This document shows, in pieces, positions 1 through 11,654 of a DNA stretch of 64,000 nucleotides (within the stretch, counting starts at the first letter, position 1; the number at the start of each line of letters is the position of its first letter). The notes beneath the pieces are model-generated. The model searched no databases. It saw only the letters and a list, made by a program, of their open reading frames with translations, and was not told the origin of the DNA. The stretch spans positions 15,301,338 to 15,365,337 of the forward strand of contig OY811971.1 of the NCBI GenBank assembly GCA_963681505.1. Direction: 5' to 3'. Made by a program: the position numbers and the translations under genes. This DNA comes from Eunapius fragilis (lineage: Eukaryota > Porifera > Demospongiae > Spongillida > Spongillidae).

Positions 1-1526
1 TGGAATGTGTGAGGGCCAGAATGGAGTTCTCTACCCTTTTGCCAATGTTACCTGCATATATCCAGAGTCATATGGAGAAAGGTATTAGCATGGCATGGGT
101 AGTCAGTCATACAGGTCTTCCTGAATATTCATAGCCTCGTGCTAATCTTGTTCCATACAACAGCTAAAATACATCCACAATCATTCATGAAGTATAAGGC
201 AAGTGTTAGTTTTTTATTCAGCTCCACTGCCCGCTCTTGTTCAGATCAGTTTGTCATTATAGATAGTATAGGGAGTACTTTAAAGGCTTCCATCGGCTCC
301 AAGGAACCCAGTGGAAACAAATTCAGATCTGATGCGGTTCACACTGCATTACAACAAAAGACGTCATCATCCCCCCCCACCCCCCTCTCTCATCCATCAC
401 TGTATGAGCTGACACACACATACACACACTTACACATACACATGCATCGTCACATGGTGGGGCAGGAGGTGCGTTAAATTGTGTTCATTACTCTCGCTTT
501 CATTTCGCTCAACTACCGATGCTCATAAAAAGGACAAAATCTGACCTGAACAACAATTTAATGTGAGCAGTGGAGCTGAGACAAATAATACTAGCTTTGT
601 ACAATTATAGCTTTCAATATCTTCATTCAACGGACCTTGCACACATGATCTGAAAGATGTCTGAATAGCCTTCTAGAAACATTACAACTTTATAACATAG
701 GCATGTAGCTGTAGAGATTTAATTTGAAGATGGCTGGTATATAGTTATGGCATTTTTCTATCATGAACCAGTGTGAACGTATTTCAGCTGTTGTATGGAA
801 CAAGGTTAGCACGAGACAATGAATACTCAGCAGCTTCAAATAATGAAACATGTTGTTTTGAATTCATATATGCATGCGTGAACGTTATTAAATCAGTTTT
901 ATAATTTGTATTAGTGAGGAATACATTAATACCTAACATTGATAATAGGGGATTAATGGAGCACAACGATTATTTTGTGTTGCCTTATTTAGAATAAACG
1001 ATTTCTTTTTTTTTTCACAATATAAATATTAAACATCACATGTATTATCCAAGTATCTATTACATACATAAACAGGAATACAAGATGCAGCAGAATACAC
1101 TAATCAGAATAAATGCACTAAAAAACGAATGCTATTATTAATACATACATACATATCCAGACACACTGAGACACACTGGCTATGAAAGTGACAATGAGGA
1201 ACTATCCCCCTCCTGAAGGGAACAGCCACATCGTAAGAGGAGGGCTCGGGCATTGGCTCGCACAAGAGTCATATCAAGGCGGCCATACAAGCTGCAGACA
1301 ACCTTGGACTTGGGGGAGTTGGTCCTTGTGGCAAGGTATGATGCAAGCCGTGAAAAAGCTTGCATCGCTTCGTTAACGATTTCAATGTATTGCTAATACA
1401 TATAATAACTGTTGCGTACTTTATGTGCACAATCAGAACTCACATGCAGTTGACATGTGAAAGAGGGCTACTGCGCATACATTATTGAGTTACTATATAT
1501 TACTTTTCAGGTTCCCATGCAGCCCC
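1..1526. other. No gene recognised (left flank)
   Basis: AT-rich sequence with frequent stops in all frames. Short CA/TG runs occur near 410-450. A possible acceptor with pyrimidine tract precedes the gap (about 1500-1510) but the sequence runs straight into N, so no exon can be supported. A short stretch at 1180-1376 is more GC-rich and could be a decayed exon. No protein family is recognisable there. Confidence 0.5.
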
Positions 1527-1726
1527 NNNNNNNNNNNNNNNNNNNNNNNNNNNNNNNNNNNNNNNNNNNNNNNNNNNNNNNNNNNNNNNNNNNNNNNNNN
1601 NNNNNNNNNNNNNNNNNNNNNNNNNNNNNNNNNNNNNNNNNNNNNNNNNNNNNNNNNNNNNNNNNNNNNNNNNNNNNNNNNNNNNNNNNNNNNNNNNNNN
1701 NNNNNNNNNNNNNNNNNNNNNNNNNN
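1527..1726. other. Assembly gap, 200 N
   Basis: Exactly 200 consecutive N, the usual size for a gap of unknown length. Any exon or repeat boundary near it cannot be judged. Confidence 0.99.
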
Positions 1727-2557
1727 ATTTCTACATGACGGCACATTATCGTATCACAGCCTGGTACGCCATTGATGGGATTTACATATAGGAACGATGC
1801 AGTTTTCTACTGTCAGGTACAGGATGTTATACAGTCTGCTATTGGCTGTTTACATCCTGTACCACTACTCAATGACGTACTGTTCCCATCTGTTGACAGC
1901 CCTGGAGCGAACGTTTGGCACGTGATACAAAGGAAAGTAATAGCGTCTCTGAGCTGAAGATGCTGAGTTGTACACAAGTACATATAAAGTAAACTCCTAT
2001 ATGAATCTATTGCAAGGTGTATGAGCCATGGTAATAGTGTGATGTTAAAAGGGGTGGGAGTGAGGTATGTTAAGTAGGTTTTAGAGATACGTAACGTGTA
2101 TATTACTATGTAGTGTCTGGTGGTTGCTGTTAATCTAGGCGTCTGTACGAGTGTGCATTGCTGCTGTAACCCCCCCCCCCCCCTCCCCTCCACCGTTACT
2201 TTCCTATTCATTGGTGCAGTGGATTAGCACTCAAATTTGTCTGAACGCATCGATCCAGGTGCCAGCGGCGCGTAACAGTTCAGTCCCAGAAAAAAGCTGG
2301 AAAAGATGTTCCTTAACCAGATAACCATGCAGATCAAGAATTCTTGTCACTGGAGGAGGGTGGCGGCAGAACACTGTATTGTTTGTTTTGTTTTGTTTGT
2401 GAGCAAGATTAAGGTGTTTTGGCCTCAGCTCTGTGTGTGTGTTATTATACAGTCAGTTATGGTAAAAATTCATGGTGTGCTACTGTCATTGCATGGGGAA
2501 TGAAGCATGCATTATATAATATGATGATGAATATAGTCAGAAATCAAGATCAAAGCG
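1727..2557. other. No gene; possible degenerate tRNA-derived SINE remnant at 2212-2263
   Basis: No coding region is supported. At 2212-2263 the sequence begins TTGGTGCAGTGGATTAGCAC, which resembles a tRNA A box, and about 30 bases on has CGATCCAGGT, a weak B box. No tRNA cloverleaf can be drawn, so at most this is a decayed tRNA-derived SINE head. A C-run lies at 2169-2183. Confidence 0.3.
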
Positions 2558-3356
2558 ATGAGTTTAATAGCATTATTGTTAATAGTTTATTCTACGTTGT
2601 TGCTTCTGTGTGCGCTGTTTGCACTCCATGCGGTGCCAGGGAGCTGTGCGTAGTATCGCGACTGCCCGTTCTTTCCTTTCAGAAACACCAACCTCTCCCT
2701 CAGTGTGCGCGTGCAGGTAATGCTGATGCATGCACCCCGTACTGCAGCTAAATAGTAACAGTGGACTTCCCGCTCTCTCCGGTCTGCCCCAACGCACAAA
2801 AGGACCTGGTGAGCAGAATAAGCTTCGAGGACAAGGTTCCTCAAATGTCTCATGGGGGCGCTGAGAACAACAGTAAGACCTAAGTGAGTAAGGAGCTTAC
2901 ACTACTCCCGTTATTTGCACATCAGAATTGACCTGTTTTCCCCCCTCCAAGGCCCTGCGCATCGATCCCTATCAGTGGGGTACTGAGTGTCTTAGCGGTG
3001 ACGTTGGTGCCGGTCCAGCTACCTCCTTCCCCCAGGCACTAGGACTTGTAAGAGACCGCTTTTTTTTTTTCTTGTTTTTTGTTTGTTTGCTTGTTTGTAC
3101 TTTCACCACACCTGGTTTTCCCTGCACACAGACGGCCACCTTCGACTATGACCTCCTCTACAGCGTTGCTAACGCTACCGCTACGGAGGTCAGAGCCATG
3201 GTCAGTTGTGCGCTGCACGTGTGAATGAGTGCAGTCATGCCTTATACGGTAACTGTTGTAGAACAACAACGCCCTGGCGCATGGCTCCACACTGGTCTGA
3301 GCTGCTGGAGCCCAGTCATCAACATCCTTAGAGACCCTCGCTGGGGAAGAAACCAG
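2558..3356 (+). pseudogene. Family 3 glycoside hydrolase (beta-xylosidase/glucosidase type), N-terminal part, apparently broken
   Basis: Exons for the N-terminal half of a GH3 hydrolase, enzymes that release beta-linked xylose or glucose from glycans. A likely start at 2558 encodes a hydrophobic signal peptide (MSLIALLLIVYSTLLLLCAL...). Exon-like blocks follow: 2762-2872 (KDLVSRISFEDKV), about 2926-3047 (PYQWGTECL ... ATSFPQALGL), 3132-3200 (TATFDYDLLYSVANATATEV) and 3262-3356 (GLSCWSPVINILRDPRWGRN). The order and wording match GH3 beta-xylosidases (known family pattern: [22 protein letters not shown]). The last exon enters in phase 0 but the conserved WSP-RDPRWGR frame is offset by one base, so a frameshift lies between the HGS and TGLSCW residues. 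The junctions before the second block also do not phase cleanly. The expected next exon (ETYGEDP) and catalytic Asp region were not found downstream. Family identity is strong; pseudogene versus assembly indel is open. Confidence 0.72.
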
Positions 3357-4263
3357 GTAAGTAACCCTATTTTTTGTTTGCATGGTGCCTTTTTTCTGTG
3401 GTATTTAAGGAGCATTTGACTGGCTTGTATTGTGCATGTGTCATCACATTGACATGATGACACATGCACATTACATAACTTGAGGATTATGTTAAATTAC
3501 ATCCTTCGTTCTGTGAGGTAAATTGCTTAGTTGAGAGTAATGTTTTTTGTCATGATGAACCCTCATCTCATTCCAGTTCACATATGGGCAGCTACTGGCA
3601 ACGGTAAAACTGAAGTCAGGACGTACCCTTTGCCTACTACATGGTTTCTTGCCAATGCAAGAAGCTAGCGGACGAAACTTATGAATGACCATGAATGCTA
3701 GCTGTTCACCCTGTCAAGGACACTGTTTTCTGTAGACAGCACGAGAATTCAGAAGGCTGTGTCAATGGTCCATGAGTGTGGAAACAACTGCACATTTCAG
3801 CATACACAAGCTGTCAACACTGTGGAACGAGAACACATTGAACTTGTGTTTTCACATGGCTGGACACAACCTCTGTATTGCCTTTAATGTGTATTGTTGC
3901 GTTAAGAACATTTGAAATGAATTTATTAACAGTTAATTGGATTAACGGTAGCTATGTCCGTAATTAAGCCAGTAAACATTCCGTTGCAAATTGTACACAC
4001 CCCTGTACCGAGATAAAACTTTTCGTTGTGATAAAGAAAAACATTCTCTGACGAGAAAGTTGGTGGGATATAGGAATTGGACGCAAAAGTGGTGTTAAAA
4101 GGAGGGGAACAAGGTTTTGAGAAAAGGGTAATGAGACAAAAATCTCCTCACCTCTCGTTCCCACGACCCTACACAGTTTGATTACAATCACACGCATTTA
4201 CGGTACCTTCCTTATAAGGTACCATTCGGTATCTGAAATGGCGTCAAATATGAAGGTACGAAG
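3357..4263. other. No gene seen between GH3 fragment and MITE
   Basis: I searched for the missing GH3 exons (YGEDP, catalytic SDW-type motif) on the plus strand and found none. A short perfect palindrome-like stretch occurs near 3437-3467 (TGTGTCATCACATTGACATG and its mirror half). Otherwise featureless. Confidence 0.5.
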
Positions 4264-4682
4264 CAGGGGCGGATACAGGGTTTTCCAAAAGGGGGGGTTG
4301 AGACCCGCGATACGAAATGCGGGGGGGGGGGGGGGGGGGGGGGGCGAGGTGCTGTCCGCTTTAGACCCGACATGAAAAGCGGGGGGGGGGGGGGGGGGGG
4401 GGGTGCTCCCCGCTTCAGGCCAGATACAAAAAGCCGGGGGAGGGGATGCTGTCCGCTTCAGGCCCGATACGAAAAGCGGGGGGGTGGGGGTGCTGTCCAT
4501 TTAAGGCCCGATACGAAAAGCGGAGGGGGGGGGGGGGGGGTGCTGTCCGGCGCTTCAGGCCCGATACTAAAAGCGGGAAAGGGGGAGGGGCTGTTTAGCA
4601 GAAGAGGGGGCGTTACCATATATGAAAGGGGGGGTTGCAACCCCCAAACCCCCCCCCCCCCACCCCCCTATATCCGCCTCTG
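4264..4682. mobile_element. Small TIR element (MITE) with internal G-run minisatellite
   Basis: The ends are inverted repeats: CAGGGGCGGATACAGGG at 4264-4280, and at the right end the complement of CAGAGGCGGATATAGGG finishing at 4682 (2 mismatches in 17). The bases GAAG flank both ends, a possible 4-bp target duplication. The interior is 5-6 copies of a roughly 60-bp unit (CGCTTCAGGCCCGATACGAA followed by AAGCGG and a long G run, then TGCTGTCC). The same unit recurs at 25030-25200. It has no coding capacity, so it is non-autonomous. The CAGGGGCG-type terminus is common in hAT-like MITEs but superfamily is not proven here. Confidence 0.7.
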
Positions 4683-5028
4683 GAAGGAGCTACGTGGAAT
4701 GGAGTTTAAGTATAAATGGAGATGTATATTATACCATGCCAGTTTTAGTAGTTTGTGTGACGTCATTTTATGGCTGGCTAAAGTGTTACAAGTGCGTACC
4801 TGTAATGATGGGGAAGGAGGTGGGTGGGGCTAGAGTGAAACAGACGCCGCGACCACCATCTGCTGATACGTGGAATATACCGTACCGTTCCAGCGATGGA
4901 GTTGCTCCGGATGTCTCCCCCGCAGTAACGGTCCAGGCTGTGCTATATGTTTGTGCCCGCATGTTAGGGCATACCTGTGTGGTAGGTGTGGCCTATAAAC
5001 GGTCTACCTCATGTTCCGTTTCCTACAG
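4683..5028. other. Upstream of first ankyrin exon
   Basis: Carries the acceptor for the first ankyrin exon (TTTCCTACAG just before 5029). No upstream exon of the gene could be recognised. Confidence 0.4.
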
Positions 5029-7387
5029 GCAGTAGAGGAGGTGCTAAGAATGTTAGCACTGGGTGGAAGATTTGAAGAAGTGCTGGACCTCCTAGAGCAG
5101 GGCGTAAATGTTGATGCTGCTGATGAGGTAAGACATGTGATCCCATGTCATGTCTGTTTCATGCCCATAGCACTGGAGGGTGTGTACTCTGACCAAAGAG
5201 GTATTTACAACTCACACTACCCATATATGGTATTAACCATGAGTGTGGAAGTGAATACGTTTTTGGCCACACCCTCCAGTGATAATGGTCTAACAAAAAG
5301 AGGATATCTGTTCATTACAACAGTTAAATGATGTGGTCTGGAAATAACTATATACCCTTGTCTATGTGTAGGCATTGGACTGGTCTTTGGGTGTGGCCTA
5401 ATGAAACGATGTGGGTGTGGTCTATTTTGTTATGTGAATAAGGGATGTGGTTATTATGCGTCATAGATTGCATGGACTGGGCACGAGATACACGCCCACC
5501 ACCCATAGCCACGTACATTTGTCTAGTTATGTTAGACATGTGTGGTGAGTGTGTACAGTGATGACAGAGTGAGTTGGTAGTGTACATGTCCTTCATGGTA
5601 CACTTATATGTCATCCTCTCATAACAGTATGGATATACCCCACTGTACTGGGCATCAGAGGGGGGACATGTGGAGATTGTAAGACTTCTGCTGGAGAGGG
5701 GTGCCCAGCCCAACATGGCCAGGAAGGTGGGGTATTTGCATAAACCGTACATTGATTTGGTAACATGTGGTTTTGTGATATATGTGGACTATGAGTGTGA
5801 TGTGTTGGTGATGGGATGTGTATGTATGACCAATCAGATGTGATCTAACCATGTGTGAATTTCGATGGCTTCAGATGGAGGTAAAGTAGACCAACATTCC
5901 TACTAATATGTCTTTGGGGATACAAATGGAAGTGTTATCATTCATGGTAGCTGAACACAGTTCAATGTGGCCCTTGTCATTCCTTATCAGCACATGTGGG
6001 AGGCTACACATGCTTCACACCACCTTAGGTAGCTTGGTCACCAGGTCAGGGATGTGGGTTCTCATTCCCACCAATCAGTGAGCTGGGCACACTGCAGGAC
6101 ACATGTACTGAAGTGGTGTGTACACCTATACATGTAATTAGCTGGGAGTGGGGTGGGGGGTACAAGACGTTGTAGTCTACAAACATCTTTCATACAGTGG
6201 GTGTGGTCTATAGATTGTTATATGTATCTATGTTATGTAACATGTCTTGCATAGCCGAGTTGTTTGGTGGGTGTGGCCAACTTTAGCTGGTTACATACTT
6301 CCCAGTATCCAACACAATATGTGTGGACTGGGCACGAGGTACACGCCCACCTCCCATAGCCACATACATGTAGTATTGCTCTGTGGTGAGTGTGTACAGT
6401 GATGACAGAGTGGGTTGGTAGTGTATGTCCTTCATGGTACACTTATATGTCATCCTCTCATAACAGGATGGAACTACCCCACTGATCTGTGCATCAAGGT
6501 GGGGACATGTGGAGATTGCAAGACTTCTGCTGGAGAGGGGTGCCCAGCCCAACATGGCCGATATGGTGGGGTATTTTTATAACATTACAATGTCATTTGG
6601 AGGCATGTTTCTGTTGTATATGTGGGCTATGTGTGTTAATGGGTGGGTGGTGTGATGTGTATGTATGACCAATCAGATGGGATGTAGCCATGTGTGAATT
6701 TGTATGGCTTCATATGGAGGCAAAGTAGACCAACATACCTACTTATATGTCATTGGGGATACAAATGGAAGTGTTATCATTCATGGTAGCTGAACACAGT
6801 TCAATGTGGCCCTTGTCATTCCTTATCAGCACATGTGGGGCACACCGCCTTAGCTAGCTGGCATGGGCTTCCCTTGGTCACCATGTCAGGGATGTGGGGT
6901 CACAGCTCATGGGGTTTCCCACCCTGGCCCTATATTCCAACCAATCAGTGAGCTGGGCACACTGCAGGACGCAAGCACTGAAGTACACCTTATTAGCTGG
7001 CGTGTGTGTGTGGGGGGGGGGGGGGTATATATCTTTCATACAGTGGGTGTGGCCTAGATTGTCTTGCACAGCCTGAGTTGTTTAGTGGGTGTGGCCAACT
7101 TTTGCTGGTTATTATACTCTACGTACTTCCCACTATACATGGACTGGGCACGAGGTACACGCCCACCTCCCATGGCCACATACATCTTGTTCTGTTAGAC
7201 ATGTGTGGTGAGTGTGTACAGTGATGACAGAGTGGGTTGGTAGTGTATGTCCTTCATGGTACACTTATATGTCATCCTCTCATAACAGGGTGGAGATACC
7301 CCACTGATCGAGGCATCAGGGAAGGGACATGTGGAGATTGTAAGACTTCTGCTGGAGAGGGGTGCCCAGCCCAACATGGCTGATAAG
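5029..7387 (+). CDS. Ankyrin-repeat gene segment, four 33-codon exons
   Basis: Four exons, each 99 bases and phase 0 at both ends: 5029-5127, 5628-5726, 6467-6565, 7289-7387. The first encodes a divergent cap-like repeat (VLDLLEQGVNVDAADE). The next three encode near-identical ankyrin repeats with the TPL, GHVEI and RLLLERGAQPN signatures. All have clean acceptors (CATAACAG) and donors (GTGGGG or GTAAGA). Ankyrin repeats are helix-turn-helix protein-binding modules. Because exons are symmetrical, one can be gained or lost without shifting frame. Neither the beginning nor the end of the gene is visible. It may be a fragment, or have distant exons. Exons b-d and their introns are about 822-839 bases apart and highly similar, so they arose by recent tandem duplication. 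Confidence 0.75.
5171..5281. repeat. Small fold-back element in first ankyrin intron
   Basis: Perfect 14-base inverted repeat CACTGGAGGGTGTG at 5171-5184 and its complement at 5268-5281. Further partly paired sequence lies inside (CTCACACT / AGTGTG). It is about 110 bases, lies wholly within an intron, and is not present in the later duplicated introns. Confidence 0.55.
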
Positions 7388-8340
7388 GTGGGGTATTTGT
7401 ATAACATTACAATGTCTTTTGGAGGCATGTTTCTGTGGTATATGTGGGCTATGTGTGTAATTTATGGGTGGTGTGATGTGTATGTATGACCAATCAGATG
7501 GGATGTAGCCATGTGTGAATTTCTATGGCTTCATATGGAGGCAAAGTAGACCAACATACCTACTTATATGTCTTTGGAGATACAAATGGAAGTGTTATCA
7601 TTCATGGTAGCTGAACACAGTTCAATGTGGCCCTTGTCATTCCTTACCACGCCTAGTACCCCCATCCCCAGCTAATTAGGTGTACATGTACACACCCGAC
7701 CCCTAAGCTTGCTAGCTGCACACTTCAGTGCTTGTGTGCCCAGCTCACTGATTGGTTGGAATAGGGGGCCAGGGTGAGAAACCCCATAAGCTGTGACCCC
7801 ACATCCCCGACATGGTTACCAAGGGAAGCCCATGCCAGCTAGCTAAGGCAGTGTGTCCCACATGTGCTGATAGTTTCCAATGAAGGTGGTACATATATCT
7901 TTCATGCAGTGGGTGTGGCATATTGATTGTTATTTATGTCTGTGGGAGTGGTCTATGTCGTATGTCGCACACAATCAAATAGTTTTGTGGGTGTGGCCAA
8001 CTTTAGCAGGCTGATAAACTGCATACTTCCCAGTATCCACTAGTAGTGTGGACTGGGCACGAGGTACACGCCGACTTCCCATAACCGCATACATACATGG
8101 TGATCAGGGCATCAGGGGGGGTATATGAATTCTGAGGGGTGCCCAGCCCAACATGCCTAGTAAGGTGGGGTTTTTGCACAACTGTCTTTTGGTGACATGT
8201 ATCTTTGTGGTAAATGTGGGCTATGTGTGTGATGTGTGGGTGATGTGATGTGTGTGTGTGTGACCAATCAGATGTGATCTAGCCATGTGTGAATTTTTAT
8301 GGAGGTAAAGTAGACTAACATACCTACATATATGTCTTGT
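5380..8340 (+). repeat. Tandem ~0.83 kb units carrying ankyrin exons
   Basis: Intron sequence around each ankyrin exon is repeated with it. Examples are GACTGGGCACGAG at about 5473, 6327, 7141 and 8051, and ACCAATCAGATG about 100-120 bases after each exon. The fourth unit has only a collapsed exon, about 8096-8164 (GCATCAGG then GGGGTGCCCAGCCCAACATG), which lost most of its codons. A further exon-less intron fragment is at 9550-9670 (AACATG...ACCAATCAGATG), beyond the minisatellite. The array is therefore decaying at its 3' side. Confidence 0.8.
7640..7880 (-). repeat. Inverted copy of the ankyrin intron segment
   Basis: This stretch is the reverse complement of 6826-7015 (also of 5980-6140). 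For example CCAACCAATCAGTGAGCTGG at about 6938 is matched by its complement at about 7738. In the other units the same segment is in plus orientation, so one segment was inverted after or during tandem duplication. Confidence 0.75.
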
Positions 8341-9550
8341 ACTTATCTAGCTAGCATGGGGCCTTAGCTAGCTAACATGGGGCCTTAGGTAGCTAACATG
8401 GGGCCTTAGGTAGCTAACATGGTGCCTTAGGTTGCTAACATGGGGCCTTAGGTAGCTAACATGGGGCCTTAGGTAGCTAACATGGGGCCTTAGCTAGCTA
8501 ACATGGGGCCTTAGGTAGCTAACATGGGGCCTTAGGTACTGTAGCTAACATGGGGCCTTAGGTAGCTAGCATGGGGCCTTAGGTAGCTAACAATGGGCCT
8601 TAGGTAGCTAACATGGGGCCTTAGGTAGCTAACATGGGGCCTTAGGTAGCTAACATGGGGCCTTGGGTAGCTAACATGGGGCCTTAGCTAGCTAACATGG
8701 GGCCTTAGGTAGCTAACATGGGGCCTTAGGTAGCTAACATGAGGCCTTAGGTAGCTAACATGGGACCTTAGGTAGCTAACATGGGGCCTTAGCTAGCTAA
8801 CATGGGGCCTTAGGTAGCTAACATGGGGCCTTAGGTAGCTAACATGGGGCCTTAGGTAGCTAACATGGGGCCTTAGGTAGCTAAAATGGGGCCTTAGCTA
8901 GCTAACATGGGGCCTTAGGTAGCTAACATGGGCCTTAGCTAGCTAACATGGGGCCTTAGGTAGCTAACATGGGGCCTTAGGTAGCTAACATGGGGCCTTA
9001 GGTAGCTAACATGGGGCCTTAGGTAGCTAACATGGGGCCTTAGGTAGCTAACATGGGGCCTTAGGTAGCTAACATGGGCCTTAGCTAGCTAACATGGGGC
9101 CTTAGGTAGCTAACATGGGCCTTAGGTAGCTAACATGGGGCCTTAGGTAGCTAACATGGGGCCTTAGGTAGCTAACATGGGCCTTAGCTAGCTAACATGG
9201 GGCCTTAGGTAGCTAACATGGGGCCTTAGGTAGCTAACATGGGGCCTTAGGTAGCTAACATGGGGCCTTAGGTTGCTAACATGGGGCCTTAGGTAGCTAA
9301 CATGGGGCCTTAGGTAGCTAACATGGGGCCTTAGGTAGCTAACATTGGGCCTTAGGTAGCTAACATGGGGCCTTAGGTAGCTAACATGGGCCTTAGCTCT
9401 AACATGGGGCCTTAGGTAGCTAACATGGGGCCTTAGGTAGCTAACATGGGGCCTTAGGTAGCTAACATGGGGCCTTAGGTAGCTAGCATAGGACCTTAGC
9501 TAGCTAACATGGGGGACTTAGGTAGCTAACATGGGGCTTTAGGTAGCTAT
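8340..9550. repeat. 21-bp minisatellite, about 57 copies
   Basis: Unit GGTAGCTAACATGGGGCCTTA with few substitutions. Common variants are TAGCTAGCTA in place of TAGGTAGCTA, and 20-bp units missing one G. All three plus frames of the unit contain a stop, so it is not coding on that strand. It lies inside the ankyrin repeat array, replacing what would be the next intron. Confidence 0.97.
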
Positions 9551-11458
9551 ATCATTACAATGTCTTTGGTGGCATGTGTTCTTGTAGTATATGTGACTAT
9601 GTGTGTGATGTGTGTTTGTGTATGTGGTGACCAATCAGATGTCATCTAGCCATGTGTGAAAATTATGGCTTCAGATGCAAGGGCTATTCATGTGGTTAAT
9701 GTAGACTAGCAGGGCTTCTGATAAGGAGCAATGAGTGTTCAAATCGTTAGACATGAACAGAATTGAGCAGACATATGGTTGAATTGTTCAGACATGATTG
9801 CATGAAGGTTTTTTCAAATTGTGCTTATATGTACATATGTGCTATGCAAGTGGTATCATCCCTATGATTTAGGGCTGTACTTAGTTAGATCTGATAAGCT
9901 TGAAAATACAGGGTATGTTTTTCATGATGCAATGACGTTCACAACAGTAGTGTTCATTTCAGTTTTAGCATCCAGATTTTGCATCGTTTGTATAATCGTT
10001 GTACAGTTGCTGGCATTACTTGGCCCTGCTTGCTTCTTTTTAAAAAGCATCATTGCACGCGCATGCATCTCACTTTTGCGTCATGTTTAATACTCGTAGT
10101 ACACAAATTGGGTGTTCCGTCAATGAGAACGTACTACGAAAGTTGTGCTTTCTAACCAGCCACGCTTCAAACTCTACACAAGCCACGCATTTCAGTAACC
10201 CAAACATCTTTCACGTACTTCAGCAGGGAATAATTTAACCGGTATCGCATCGCATTTTGCGATATCATTTTGACTAGAAGCGAAGTATTTTTAAAAGTTT
10301 GTCGCAGAAAACTGCGATGCGAAGTTTGAATGTTTCAAACACGTACTATAGCTTGCAGACAGCAAACACATGCTACGCGAAGCGTCTAATATAATATCTA
10401 TGTGCACGAAGCGAGAAACGATCGATAAGGAGAGTGAACATGTACGATACATGTAATTATTCATAGGTGTGATTGTTTACTCGCGTGATCCCGCAAATGA
10501 CTGCACGAGTCTAAAGGTGGTCTAAAGTTGTAGTTCCAGGAACAATTTATTTATGCCATTAATAGGCGTATATAATAGTTTTTATGTGCAACTATTTACA
10601 TGTACCCGTAAATCCATTCATTGTGAACATTGCAATAACATGTATGTCATGAATTCTAAATGGTCTAAAATTTTATGCTACATCACTGCCTACATGTACA
10701 GTACATGAATAGTTAGTATCACACATCTCCACCCCTTGCTAATCAACTTAGACTTTGAATAGCAAAATTGCTATGCAAGTTTTACAAAAGTAAATTATTC
10801 CCTGTTCAGTCAAAGCGATGTATCCAAATCCTTGTCATTCACTGCCACCCACTCTTCTACAGTCTTAAAGTTACTGACTGCTTTTATTGGTGCTGCCATC
10901 CTCTACGTCGTCCTCACCTTCCTCCCTAACAAGCGCACACTTTTTTGTCCTGACATTTTGTCTCAACGTTATTAATTATGTGCAGACATTTGATCTGAAA
11001 ATGGCATGTGTTCGAACATTATCGGGAACCCTAACAGAGAGATATTGTGGATGTGTGTGTGAATAGATTGAGTGAGGTCTGTGCATGTACATGTCTACAT
11101 CAAACACTATCTCAGGTATGTTACCGATTACCGCCGTAGGCGCATAAATGCGTCACGTAATTTAGGATGTTTAACGGCCGTAGGCGCATAAATGCGACTC
11201 AACGACATACTCGCGTCCAATAACCTACCGTCAGAATCGCGTATGCGTACGCTCACCATCGACACATAAAATCACAGCCCAGTTGTTTAGCTGTTAGAAA
11301 AGACAATGAAAGCGCTATATTTGTATTATAATTTTTTATGAAAATTACGGTTAAAAAGTCAAGAGGCGGGACATAGCATGTAGCGTATATGCCCGTAGCA
11401 AGCGTGAGGTAAGTGCGGTAGATAGCATCACCCACTAAAATCAAAACACAATCAATGA
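9551..11458. other. No gene recognised
   Basis: Starts with an orphan ankyrin-intron fragment to about 9670. The rest is AT-rich with stops in all frames. Two copies of GCCGTAGGCGCATAAATGCG occur near 11131 and 11174. Confidence 0.5.
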
Positions 11459-11608
11459 ATGGCATTAGATATGACGAAACGGATGAAACTGGGAGAGGTC
11501 TTTGACCTCATGAACAGGGATGAAGACTTCTGTCTTGTAACTATCGACTTCAACGATGCCAGTAGTGATGATGACAACATGGATGGGGCGCTGGGCAGCT
11601 GGAAGTGA
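11459..11608 (+). CDS. Small acidic open reading frame, 49 aa
   Basis: Begins MALDMTKRMKLGEVFDLMNR and ends in an Asp-rich tail (ASSDDDNMDG), stop at 11606-11608. Codons look less random than the surroundings. It could be the first exon of a larger protein (an acidic N-terminus of this kind is common in transposase-like proteins), but the DNA downstream is minisatellite and no continuation is supported. Product unknown. Confidence 0.25.
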   Translation: MALDMTKRMKLGEVFDLMNRDEDFCLVTIDFNDASSDDDNMDGALGSWK

Positions 11609-11654
11609 CGAGGACATAGGGAAAGAAGTGGAAGAGGACGAGAATGAAACAGAC

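Noticed and set aside
1457-1775. Open frames crossing the N gap
   Set aside because: Made almost wholly of unknown residues; nothing can be inferred.
2212-2263. tRNA gene
   Set aside because: A-box-like and weak B-box-like sequence only; no acceptor stem or cloverleaf.
4198-4833. Gly-rich and Pro-rich frames over the G-run element
   Set aside because: Artefacts of G/C homopolymer runs within a MITE.
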